NCBI RefSeq assembly: GCF_000512585.2
Contig: NC_089242.1
Span: 1 to 64,000 of the forward strand
Direction: 5' to 3'
Length of the DNA: 64,000 bases
DNA from: Kwoniella bestiolae CBS 10118
Taxonomy: Eukaryota; Basidiomycota; Tremellomycetes; Tremellales; Cryptococcaceae
In this document: piece after piece, positions 7,037 to 18,070 of the stretch
Layout of the letters: each line of letters opens with the position of its first letter
Position numbering within the stretch: the first letter of the stretch is position 1
Position numbers and translations under genes: made by a program
Notes under the pieces: generated by a model
Database searches by the model: none
The model's input: the letters and a program-made list of their open reading frames with translations, nothing else
Told to the model about the DNA's origin: nothing

Positions 7037-8595
7037 ACCGAGTGGGTGAAAATTAATTTCCATGCATACATCTCAAGTCCTACGCATGTACAAGGATTTT
7101 ATGCTGACAGAGTAGCTTTCCCTCTACCAGATGATATAGGTTTGGTTGCTTGAATGCATGCGTGGAGGTCATCGGGAGGCTACTGGGTCACCACCGGCTA
7201 AGGGGTCAGGCTAAGGGGTCAGAGGTCCGAGTGAGTGAAAATAAATTCTCACTCATCACACATCACTCCCATGCATGTGAGACTATTTTATTCTGACTGA
7301 CCGAGTCGCTCCCTACCAGGTAGCATACATTCTGTCCCACTCATACATACCTGGTCGACACTCTGGAGGATTTTCAGGCTGCCGGTCTAAGGGGTCAGAT
7401 TTGATCCCGGGCTAAGGGGTCAGACCACCGAGTGAGTGGAAATAAATTCTCACTCATCACACATCACTCCCATGCATGGCAGACTATTTTATCCTGCCTG
7501 ACCGAGTCTCTCTCTACCAGGTGATATCCATTTGGTTGCTTGAATGCGTCGATGGAGGTCAACGGGAGCAGACTTGGTCATCGACCCCTAAGGGGTCAAG
7601 TTAAGGGGTCGGACCACCGGGTGAGTGAAAATAAATTCTCACTCATCACACATCACTCCCATGCATGTGAGACTATTTTATTCTGACTGACCGAGTCGCT
7701 CCCTACCAGGTAGCATACATTCTGTCCCACTCATACATACCTGGTCGACACTCTGGAGGATTTTCAGGCTGCCGGTCTAAGGGGTCAGATTTGATCCCGG
7801 GCTAAGGGGTCAGACCACCGAGTGAGTGGAAATAAATTCTCACTCATCACACATCACTCCCATGCATGGCAGACTATTTTATCCTGCCTGACCGAGTCTC
7901 TCTCTACCAGGTGATATCCATTTGGTTGCTTGAATGCGTCGATGGAGGTCAACGGGAGCAGACTTGGTCATCGACCCCTAAGGGGTCAAGTTAAGGGTCG
8001 GACCACCGGGTGAGTGAAAATAAATTCTCACTCATCACACATCACTCCCATGCATGTGAGACTATTTTATTCTGACTGACCGAGTCGCTCCCTACCAGGT
8101 AGCATACATTCTGTCCCACTCATACATACCTGGTCGACACTCTGGAGGATTTTCAGGCTGCCGGTCTAAGGGGTCAGATTTGATCCCGGGCTAAGGGGTC
8201 AGACCACCGAGTGAGTGGAAATAAATTCTCACTCATCACACATCACTCCCATGCATGGCAGACTATTTTATCCTGGCTGACCGAGTCTCTCTCTACCAGG
8301 TGATATCCATTTGGTTGCTTGAATGCGTCGATGGAGGTCAACGGGAGCAGACTTGGTCATCGACCCCTAAGGGGTCAAGTTAAGGGGTCGGACCACCGGG
8401 TGAGTGAAAATAAATTCTCATTCATCACACATCACTCCCATGCATATGGAACTATTTTATCCTGGCGCTGACCGAGTCCTTCTCTACCAGATGACATAAC
8501 TCCTATCACATACATGCTTGCATGGTCGGTAATCTGACGGATTTTCATCCACCCAGATTTGATCCCGGGTTAAGGGGTCCGTCCAACCGGTCAAG
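7037..8595. repeat. Subtelomeric satellite, 390-bp unit made of two related halves
   Basis: Three nearly identical units occupy 7231-7620, 7621-8009 and 8010-8399. Each has two diverged halves (201 bp and 189 bp) that both start GTGAGTG(A/G)AAATAAATTCT. A diverged half precedes (from 7037) and another follows (8400-8595). Every unit carries CCATGCATG words, CTAAGGGGTCAGA words and the near-palindrome GACCCCTAAGGGGTC (7583-7597, 7973-7987, 8362-8376). TAAGGGG resembles the telomere G-strand word in inverted orientation. No coding potential is seen. The near identity of the three units implies recent amplification or ongoing homogenisation. Confidence 0.93.
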
Positions 8596-8705
8596 GTGAA
8601 AATCTTTTTTCATCCATCCCACATCCCACCCAGCTCCATTTCGACTTCAGATTCGGGATCGGCGCCCTCGGCTCTGCCAGATAGGCCTCTCAGATGCATG
8701 CATGA

Positions 8706-8897
8706 AAATTTCACCCCGACGGTCCCCCCCCAGGTCCGGTCCGAGGTGCCCCCCCCCCCCCCCCCCCTCCCGATAACGGGCGTGTAACCCCTAACCCATT
8801 TTCACCCCCAACGGTCCCAGTCTGCCGAGGTGCCCCCCCCCCCCCCCCCCCCCCTCTCCCGATAACGGGCGTGTAACCCCCAGGCCCCCTAACCCTT
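8706..8897. repeat. Duplicated poly-C block with telomere-like words
   Basis: Two copies of a roughly 90-bp segment (about 8706-8800 and 8801-8897) each contain CGAGGTG followed by a pure C run (19 C at 8749-8767, 22 C at 8833-8854), then CCCGATAACGGGCGTGTAAC and telomere-like CCCCTAACCC. The run lengths should be treated as uncertain. Such tracts can form i-motif/G-quadruplex structures. Confidence 0.85.
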
Positions 8898-9172
8898 TGA
8901 TACCGGGCCTCGGTGGTCAGGCTTCACTCTGAGGGAGCTTGGGTTAGTGCAAAACCAGCACTCGACATACTATGTGACATGTCATCTACACATTCCCGTA
9001 CAAAACATACAAACGAATACCCATTCTACGACAGCAAATGTCTACCTTCAGCTGGCACGAACTATCCTACCATCCGGCATCAACCCCCATAACGTATTCT
9101 GTTCTCGAACCGCACAACGCAACTCAGCACTTGACGCAGGAAGCACAAGCGTGAGCCCTTTATCGATCGTCT
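8898..9172. other. Unassigned spacer between subtelomeric repeats and first metabolic gene
   Basis: No gene, repeat or clear signal is seen here. It lies 3' of the minus-strand transporter and probably holds its transcript end. Confidence 0.4.
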
Positions 9173-11173
9173 TCACGCCGCAAGATATGTCACCTTTGGA
9201 ACGACGGTCGGGTGCTTCGCTCCCGGGTTGACTCGTAGGTCTTTCTCATCGATACCGGTGGGCTCGGCCATAGTCTCGTCGATAACAGTTTCTGGCGCTT
9301 CCTCCACGGCCAAGGTGTACGCGTCTCTTTTCGGTCTAATTGTGTCAACGATTAGCTGCAGAAGACCGTTCTGAGTGGATTGAACGGAGTCGACCTACTT
9401 GATGTATCTCTTGTCAACCCAAACGAGAAGGAAGATCATGGCGATGCAGAAAGGGATTAGACCGCAACTAGTTTGCCAGGCGTGTGAGTAGTGCGGAGCT
9501 TGTTTCGCTGGCCATATCAACACACCGCTCCAGCTTTGAATCGCGTAGTTGAGCGCGATGGTCGCTCCATAGAGGAGTGATCGAGACTCCGCATCGTGAG
9601 TCATCATTTTAGCAATCCACGCAAAGGATACGGGTGAATAGGAGCTTGGGATGTACAGGAAGTAGTAACTGAACCACTTCGCGCCTTGAGGTACGTTCCA
9701 GATCGACATGATGATATTGGGAATCAATTGGAGGGATACTTCCAGGATGAGGAGGAACGGTAGAGACGGGAACCAATCGGCGATGAAGCCCCAGGTGATT
9801 AGCGTCACAGCGTTGACGGCATATGCTGATAAAGTGATCCTGACAGATATCAACCATCAGCTTCCATCTCACTCCTGAAACAACAGTTATCGAAACTTCG
9901 TACGCGTTGATTTTCTGGACTGAGTATACGTCGAGTGATTTGACCCAGAGATTGAAGTAATTTCCACCGGCTGTCGACATGTTCATCGAGATATAGATTG
10001 CTGCAAAGATGTATAGAACCGGAGAAAGAAAGGTTCTCCTGAGAGCGGCGAAACCGGCTGCTTTGGAGGGGGCCTTCTTCCATCTTCGGTTACGCTCAAG
10101 CGCAAGTTCAGCATCGGTGTTGTTGTACCAGAACGCTCGAGGGTTCCGCTTGTTTGGATAATCGGGCAAGAAGAAGATCCCAGCGATGGCCCATACGATC
10201 TATACGACATGGTCAGTCAGTCTGGATCGATATGCTGATTACGAGAATTTTCTCACAGTGATCAGGCCGTCCACTATGCGAGTTCGAAGTCTTGTCAGTA
10301 ACGCTCAAAGCAGGCTTGATCGTCCGAGAACTCACCAACGAAAAGCCATTTCCATCCCGCAAGTCCAGCTTTCCCATTTAGAGTTCCATACACCGCATTC
10401 TGAAATGCGGAAGACAGCATACTACCACACGGTTGGGCCGCTTGATAGATGCACATACGCCGAGCCAGCTCCATCGGCGTGTACCAAGTCGTCAGAAGAA
10501 TGGTCATTCCCGGATACGCACTTGACTCGAAGGCTCTGTGAAAGACATGTCAGTGACATCCATCCTGTTAGTTCGACGCAGGGCTCACCCTAGGAACGCT
10601 CGTAATGCGTAAATTCCCTTGGCATCTTTGACAGTCGCCATCAAACAGGTGATCACACCCCAAGCGAGCTAAAGACGGGCGTGGTCAGGTTAAAAGCTCA
10701 TTTCGCTAGAGTGGGCGAACTCACTTCCAACGTGGGTAGGTACAACGAAGGGCGAAACCATGTGATAAAGTATTGACTGGGGATAAGAAAGATGGCGTAT
10801 CCGATGTTGAAGTAGGTGGTAAAAAAGTTCAACTCGTTGCTGTTTGATAGCAGATGTCATTAACTGTTTCACGTATCGACGGACAATGTTACTCACCCCA
10901 GAAGGCCCAGATCTTCCTTCATCCCACTGACGTACGCAGTACTGATAGCAGTTTGGTCTAAAAATTTAATGACTTGACTGATGAATCCGAAAGTCTATAT
11001 CCATCGAAAATACTTCAATACGATATCTCATGATGTTAATATTGTTAGCTCACCATTAAGAAAAGGTCCAGTTTCCAGACTAGTCTCTTCTCGGCGTCAC
11101 TTTTGACATAATTGGCTTCGGCTTCCTCGAGTGCCGACCTTTGTCGTTTCCTCATGGGAGTCCAAAAGCCCAT
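9173..11173 (-). CDS. MFS transporter, Dal5/allantoate-permease type
   Basis: Starting at ATG 11173 (MGFWTPMRKRQRSALEEAEA), several exons give a 12-helix MFS protein with LDLFLM entering helix 1, KFLDQTAISTAYVSGMKEDL after it, LLTTWYTPMELARRMCIYQA in the middle, and WFSYYFLYIPSSYSPVSFAW and YSHAWQTSCGLIPFCIAMIF near the end. This is the anion:cation symporter family (Dal5, Tna1, Vht1-type), which imports allantoate, nicotinate, biotin or similar acids; the substrate cannot be read. The frame reaches TAG just after DKRYIK, but a 63-bp intron (9336-9398, GTAGGT...ATTAG) joins it to a last hydrophilic exon ending at 9173, which I include. It is divergent from an amidohydrolase across a GATAAG-rich promoter, suggesting import and hydrolysis of one nitrogen compound. 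Confidence 0.88.
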
Positions 11174-11278
11174 GATCGATGAATATTACTGATGTGTTTA
11201 ATGCAAATTGGAGGTCAGGTGGGAAAGGAAAATATGGGACGAACAAGGCGGAAAGGAACCAGGATACATGCTTATAAT

Positions 11279-11290
11279 CCTTATATAAGG
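11279..11290. promoter_or_regulatory. 12-bp TATA palindrome CCTTATATAAGG
   Basis: A perfect palindrome lies 106 bp upstream of the transporter start codon. It can serve as a TATA element and also fits a MADS-box-like C(A/T)8G core. Its role is inferred from position only. Confidence 0.45.
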
Positions 11291-11334
11291 TATGGCGGGT
11301 TCATCTACCATATCTTGCAAAGCGAAAGCCTGTA

Positions 11335-11521
11335 GATAAGCTATCTGGATTGCCCCAGTCGGGTTTGTCAATTCCGAGCGGGTTTGTGAAGTCCGAGAGG
11401 AACAAACGCCACAGAGTTGTCTACCCATGGCGTCGACACGGATATGGCCGGGGGTCTTGATAAGCTTGCTATGCAGTAGCATCTGCCCAAGCGGAGTAAG
11501 ACTACAAGAGACCAAGATAAG
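11335..11521. promoter_or_regulatory. GATAAG cluster in divergent promoter
   Basis: GATAAG occurs at 11335-11340, 11459-11464 and 11516-11521, and CTATCT (AGATAG on the minus strand) at 11341-11346 forms an inverted pair with the first site. Fungal nitrogen GATA factors (AreA/Gat1/Gln3 type) bind clustered HGATAR, and Dal5-type permeases are classic targets. The 434-bp region serves both the transporter and the amidohydrolase. Confidence 0.55.
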
Positions 11522-11607
11522 TGATCTTGGGAGGACTTCATCATTGACTTCGAAGATTGCTCCCACACAAAACCTTGTTTACCAACCGAATCAACTCCGT
11601 CTCCAAC

Positions 11608-14600
11608 ATGTTCTCGTCCAGTAAAGCCGAGACGGGTACGCAACTCCCAGTCATGTCGCAACAAGGGTGGTCGGGTGCGAATCGGAGAACTGGATCCATC
11701 AGTAAACAGCTGTGCGGTGTCTTAGCTCTGCTGGGACTCGGTCTTCTCATTGGAAACGCCCCAGACGGCAGTACGGAAATTTTCAAGGCGGGCTTGAATC
11801 AGTGTCGTCAACACCATGAACTGCCTTCGCCAGGATCACATCTCGATGGGAGGACTGTTTCAGACAGATATGAAGAGAGCACTCGACCGGTGTACATCTA
11901 CAATGCCACCATATGGACGGGCGCAGACAACGGAACGGAGATACTGTACAACTCGTCCATCTTATTGCAAAATGGACTGGTGAAGAAGATAAATCCAGCG
12001 CAGCACCCGTTAGATGCTGAGGTAGAGATGTTTAATGCCAAGGGATCGTGGGTGACACCTGGAATAGTGAGTATCCTATAAATGGAGATCGTATCATGAC
12101 GACCTTCCAAGCTGAGCAAACTTCCGCAGGTCGATATGCACAGTACGAGATTACATCTCTTTGTTACGATGCCAGTGCTAAAGTCCTGTGTTCTCAGGTC
12201 ATGCCGGTCAAGTCACGTTCCCTATCTTTGCTGGCACAAACTCCTTGGTTAGTCGCAACAACATCATTATGCCCTTCTCGCAAGCGATAGACAGTTTCAA
12301 CACGTAAGTGCTACCTCCCGCAGGGTTGTGAATGACATAACTTATGAACCTTTAGACACGATCTCGCCCTCCGCCTTGTCACTGCTGGAGGAACCACAAC
12401 CTCAATGATATTGCCAGGATCAAGCTCAGCAATGGGCGGAGAAGCTTGGCCCATGAAGTTTCGAAACACGACGGCTAATTCCCCAACAAGTATGTTAGTG
12501 GACCCTCCTTTCGCAGTTAACGAACGTGGCTCGTATGGAAGGACTAAGGGTTGGAGGAATGCAAAGGTCAGCCTGTTTATCTCGCCTGTTAGCTTTAATC
12601 TAACCCGCAACGGTCGCAGCACGCTCTTGGAGAGAACGTGAGCAAAAGTGAGTCACTTGCATTCGAGAATGGACACCGTAGAGACTGATTGAGCCTTTTC
12701 GTAGCATGGAAGGACAAAGGCGGCACGCGAGAAGATACCATCTACTACATCCGCGCTGCCTATGCCTCCGCCGCTAAGAAACGGTTTCGGCAAGACGAGT
12801 GGTGTCGCACCGCCTCGACTTATGCAAAAAGGCAATCCCGAATACTTCGTTGGCCTTTTGGTTCACGTCCCTCCAGCCATGATATCCGGGATCTCGGGGC
12901 ATATCCCGACTCGACTCTCGAAGAGGAACTGTTGGTTGACGTTCTGAGAGGAAAGGTCAGGATTCATGTTCATGCCGTGAGTGTCAGTAAAAACGTATGC
13001 CTGGTTGCCGTATTGACCACTGTCGGCTGCTACAGTATGAGAGTACGGACTTTGATGCGCTCATGAGGATAACGAACGAATTCGGTTTTCCTATTGCTTC
13101 CATCCAACACGCTCATGAAGCTTGGTTCTCGACAGAAACCTTGAAGAAGTTCCACGGGGGCGCCCCAGCTATCGCCATGTTTGCTACAAGCTCTATTTAC
13201 AAGGTCAGTAAAGGTGTGCGGTAGGATCTAGAAGTCAGCTAAGTGTTCGAGGTCATTTCTAGCATGAGGCGTACAGGCATTCGCTATTCGCTCCGATCAT
13301 CCTGGCGGAGCAGGGTATACCGGTGATCTTCAAAAGCGATCATCCACCTGCAGTGAGTCGAGTTTGCTGAGTATTAACACAACTACTGACGAATGGCGCA
13401 AAGGTGGATTCTCGATACCTATTAGCCGAGGCATGCCTGGGGCATTATTATGGTCTGGAAGCAAATCTCGCCTTGTGAGCGATTCACGCCTCGTCACGTC
13501 GCAGAGCACTGTTGATTATGTGTGCAGGATGTCGGTGACGTCGGCTCCAGCCAAAGCTATCGGTCTCGACCATAGGATTGGATATCTCCTACCAGGTTAT
13601 GACGCTGATGTCGTCATCTGGCAATCTCACCCACTTGCAATAGGCGCAACCCCGGCGCAGGTATACGTGGACGGTATTCCTCAGCTAGACGACCCTGCAT
13701 TGGTTGTACGTGGTCCTCAAGATCAACACGTTCCTCCTTCGGCGAACTACTCTCAACAACTGGAAGTGGCCAGAAAGTCTCACCATGGGGATGTCGACTT
13801 GACTCCCATATCGCTGGAACAGGATATAACCTTTACAAATGTATCAAGTTACATTTCGCGTGTTGACGGACTTTTGAAGGAGGAGACCTACACAGAGGGA
13901 GAAGTCGTAGTCCAAGATGGTGTCATCGTATGCGCTGGGGTATGCAGAGGGTATGGTGGTGAGAAGAGGATGAATCTGATGGGAGGTGAGTATGGGTGTA
14001 TCTCATTTTGCATGTCTTGAGGTCGTCTGAAATCTTATACCTATCAGGCTCTATATCCCCTGGTCTCACCCTTTATGGTACATCTCTGGGTCTTATTGAG
14101 ATCAACGAAGAGCCTTCGACGACAGATCATGATCAAAGCCCGTTATCACTTGTACCTCCAAGCGGTGCTGTCACTCGAGCAGCCGATGGGGCTGTTTTCA
14201 ATGGCAAAGAAACGTTCATTTCTCTGAGAGCAGGCATCACCAACGCAATCACTCCCCCGCTGAGCTCAAACATCTTTAAAGGCTATTCTATGTATATCAC
14301 TCCGTCGTCACCGCACCGACTTCACCCAGCAGCGATGATCGAAAAGGAGGTAGCCTATCATGTGTCCATCGGACACGCTCCGGTGTATCCTGTTTCACCT
14401 ACTGGCCTACAAATCTCAGCTCAGATTCAAGCGCTTTTCACTTTGTTGACGAAAGAGGAAGCCGAAGGGTTGACTCCATTAGAGAAGACATTCCAGAAGA
14501 TAGCTCGGGGAGAGATTGTGTTGGTTGTCTTCGTTTCGTCTGCCGATCAAATGGCGACTCTGATAGATATGAAGAAAGATGTGGAAGCGATCAACGATTC

Positions 14601-15155
14601 GAAGATGAAGATGGTGTTGTAAGGCTATCGGTTGCTCACCTGGGTGACACACTGCTAACTGTCTGTTCTTCGCAGTGACAACGCTTTAGAAGCCCATCTG
14701 ATCGCCGATGAGATAGCAGCCGCCGACGTTGCGGTGATCACCAGAGTACGAGGTAATCCCGTGACCTGGGATGATTATCGCGCTTTGCCAGGTGCTCCAC
14801 TTTCCGAAGATACCAATATTAGCACACTACGAAAGGCGGGAGTCGTGAGTTCGAGTGATCATATCGTAGGATGACCTAGCTGATACCGTGATGGCAGACG
14901 GTGGCGATAGGAATGACAGGCTCGCGAGCGTCGACTTCGAACTTGAGATTCTATCTCGCCTACAGCATGACGGATGACGTTGGGAAACTTGGGAAAGTGG
15001 ACGCGTTAGCTTTGGCTACTACCAATCTCGAAAAAATTCTCGGAGTGCCATCTGCCGATACGTGGGTCGCAACAGAATATGGTGGCTTGTTGGAGATCGG
15101 GCAGAGCAAGGCAGTAGCTGTCGGTCGAGGAGATGGGGCAGTGGCGATTTTATAA
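11608..15155 (+). CDS. Membrane-anchored amidohydrolase-superfamily protein
   Basis: ATG at 11608 gives a cytosolic-looking N-terminus, then one hydrophobic segment (about residues 35-52, CGVLALLGLGLLIGNA), probably a signal anchor. The rest matches the long fungal amidohydrolases related to imidazolonepropionase: KGSWVTPGI, then VDMHSHAG (metal ligands HxH, formed by splicing across 12120-12194), TAGGTTTSMILPGSSSAMGG, QHAHEAW, FKSDHP (catalytic Asp region) and GYDADVVIWQSHPL. About ten short canonical introns are needed. The C-terminal third repeats amidohydrolase-like strands (ITNAITPPL, RASTSNLRFYLAYS, EYGGLLEIGQSKAVAVGRG). The family hydrolyses amide or ring C-N bonds; the substrate is unknown. 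Pairing with a Dal5-type importer and the Zn2Cys6 gene immediately downstream suggests a small catabolic cluster. The product is about 950-1000 residues and no lesion was seen. Confidence 0.87.
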
Positions 15156-15426
15156 TCAACGAGCTTGTGTCATGCACTGGATAGCGAGATAAGGAATTGT
15201 ACATCTTGTAGGACTATACATGAAGGGTTGAGCTTGTCCATGCGATCGATCGCTTCACACATTGTGGGTATGCTCTGTTTACACAGGCGGATGAACTGGT
15301 CGGACTTGTCCGAAGAGGAGATTGCAGTTGGGATATACACTCGCTGCACCCTTATCTTTACTCCACTTATAACATTTATATGTTTCCACACGATCAAATC
15401 ACAGGAACCAGCAATCACTACATGTC

Positions 15427-18070
15427 ATGAGTATGAGAAGGATCACACATGCCAGTAAGGCTTGCCTTGCGTGCCGGAGAAAGTGAGTCACGCCTTTTAA
15501 CAAGCTAAAAGTTCCGGCTGAGTGCGTATACAAAAGAAAAACTCGCTGCACGGGCGGTATACCGGCTTGCAACTTGTGTAAGGATAACAATTGGAAGTGT
15601 GAGTATGTGATGGATCAGAGACAGTGAGTGCCAATCATCATAGACCCTTGTGACAGCTGCGGCTGACGAATAGACCATAACAAGAGCTCCAATGTATCGG
15701 AAAGTCAAATTGATGGAGGAGGAGATAGCCAAGTTGCGAGCTGAATTGGGACGTACGCCGGGTTTCTGTCACGGGCACGAAGGAGAGGATCCGTTGAGTT
15801 ATGATGGCACTGAGAGGGCATATGTACGTGAAGGAGAGCTGCCGTCAGTAGAACGGCTTAAAGTGAGTCTCTTACGACATTTATATCATGTCGTGGAATT
15901 GAACCACGCCCATGTACAGATAGTCAACAATGCATCAGGGGAGATTCTACATTTTGGCCCCCCTTCATGTCTCATGCATCTGTCCGAGTCGGCATTTGGC
16001 TCTTCAATTCTCATACCAACCTCAGAACATCCCGTTCCGCCTATGTTTACCACAAGACCGAGCCCTCAGGAAGAGTCGTGGCAATTGCCGTCTTCGGAGC
16101 AGGCCCTTGGGGATGCCTATTGGAAGCTGCATCTTCCTGACACCAAAATAGAAATGAGCAAAGCGTGGCACGACAACCTACTGCGATGTTATGAAGATAG
16201 TCTGGAAGGTAGTCTGGTATTCAGCGGAGTGAGCCAAGATTCTACTAGCGGAAACTGATGTGATCTAATCTTTTCGTCCAGCTGGTAGACATCAACCGAT
16301 TTGTCGAACATATGACGGCCAGTACCTCGCATCCTCGCTGTGACAGGACAGATCACTACTCGCCTCTTCTACACAACGCAGTTCTAGCCCTCGGCCTGTC
16401 AGAAATATGCTTGAATAGCAAATCCATATCGGTGGCAAGGAGAACAGCTTACGAAGCTGATGTCAACGCCTTATTATCACGCGCCCTACAATGTCTGGGA
16501 CAGGAAACGGAGCGACCGTACTTAAGCACGGTTCGGGGTTTGATAATAGTGCAGATCGTCATGGGTCAACGAGGCATGCTGAACTCCGCTTTCTGTTACT
16601 TTGGTGAGTCATAACAATGATCCTCCCTCTTCTTTCTGAAAAGGATTATACTGATTGTATGGTCGATAGGCATGGCTATTCGCATGGCGGACTCTCGTGA
16701 GTGTCCCCTTTGATTGGCTTGGATCACAATCGTGTCTGACTGTATTGATGCAGTTGGTCTGGGGGTCGCTCGCGCTCATCTTATGAAACCCGGCCAAATC
16801 GGTGTCAAAATGCAAGAAGATTGCAACAACATTCAATGGATTCTGTTTATTCAGGACAAGTGGGTACACACAGTCTGGTACTGAAGCGTGAACTGAGCAA
16901 ATGAAAACAGGTTGCAAAGCGTTACTTTAGGCCGATCTCCGGGAATTCCTTTAAGCGGTATGAATATCCCATTCCCGCCGTACTGGCATGTTGCATCTGG
17001 AGGTATCGATCTCCAGCAGGGCACACAGCACGCAGATGCCATAAATCTTCATCACAACGTACGTGCCGCAATGTGTCGTCTTTCATTCTTAGCTGGGGAC
17101 ATCTTGGAAAGATGGTATGTCGACGGTTTGCCCTTCCTACATTGTGTCAGATACTGGGAGAATCCATACTCACTTCATGAATTAGCTATTCCCCCAGGTT
17201 TGATAGGCTTTCCTCACAAGCCGAAATTGTTCTGAACAGACTGAACCAAAGACTGGACAACTTTCTGTCTGCCCTGCCCCATAATCTGCAAATTCCGTCT
17301 TCACGAATAGAAGGTCCATATCCCAAAGTAGTTATCGCGTTACACATTGCGCATTGGGTAACTACCGTCTCATGAAATTATACGCGCAATGGCTTGCTGA
17401 TGGTGTCATGCCCAACCCATCCAGTTCAACGTTATTCTCCTCAATCGACCTTTCTACCGTTCGAATGGCGCTATGATGGGTAGCTCACAATCATGTTGCC
17501 GATGCGATCAGGCTGCCGGCACGGTAGTCGAGCTGATCACGCTGTGCGACACCACGTACGGTTTAGAGCACTCTTTGTTAATTACGGGTATGAACTTTTC
17601 AAGCTTTCGGGGAGTTCAGTAGCTAATCTGCTTGTCTTGAGCAGCGCACGCAGTCTTTCATGCAGGCTCCATCTTCCTGATGAAAGCGGCGTCAGCATTG
17701 GAACAAAGTTCTGCTTCCTCCGCTGAGATCTTGAGAGATCTGGAGAAGTGTATAGGTGCTCTGGAAGGTATGCGAATACCGACTCTCGCGGCATGGAATG
17801 CCAACACTCTGAGGGCGTTGAGAGAACAATGGCTATTCTCAGTGAGTGATCTCGAATACTCGTGCATCGTTCGAGCAGCCGTTCAAGACGCTTACGCGAC
17901 ATACAGTCAAGCCCAGAAACGGGTGCAGTCCCCTCGGAATAGGTAATCTGTCTGTTCGGTTGTTTCAAACGACTACAAGGACATGGGACGCCGTTCGGGA
18001 AAAAAGCAATGCATGGTCTTCGCTGCACCGTATTGCTATTAGCAATCTTTGCTCAACCGTTATCGCTTAG
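15427..18070 (+). CDS. Zn2Cys6 transcription factor with fungal-specific middle domain
   Basis: The start at 15427 (MSMRRITHASKACLACRR) enters a binuclear zinc cluster, CLACRRK...TRC-X6-CNLC-X6-C, interrupted by an intron with donor GTGAGT at about 15482. A coiled-coil linker (VKLMEEEIAKLRAEL) follows. The fungal_trans middle region is recognisable from YSPLLHNAVLALGLSE, through LGRSPGIP, to FNVILLNRPFYRS and the C-terminal HAVFHAGSIFLMKAA. At least eight introns are needed. The last exon is read by splicing at 17840 to end at 18070; ending at TAG 17946 without that splice is the alternative. It follows the amidohydrolase by 271 bp on the same strand and probably regulates the flanking transporter/amidohydrolase genes, which is inference from position. 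Confidence 0.85.

Noticed and set aside
6617..7063. Minus-strand frames of 129-148 codons
   Set aside because: They cross array 3 and lack any protein-like features.
288..8600. Retrotransposon, DNA transposon or helicase at the chromosome end
   Set aside because: No reverse transcriptase, integrase, transposase or RecQ-type helicase motifs and no long terminal repeats were found.
8596..8787. 63-codon plus-strand frame
   Set aside because: Its C-terminal half is the poly-C tract read as proline.
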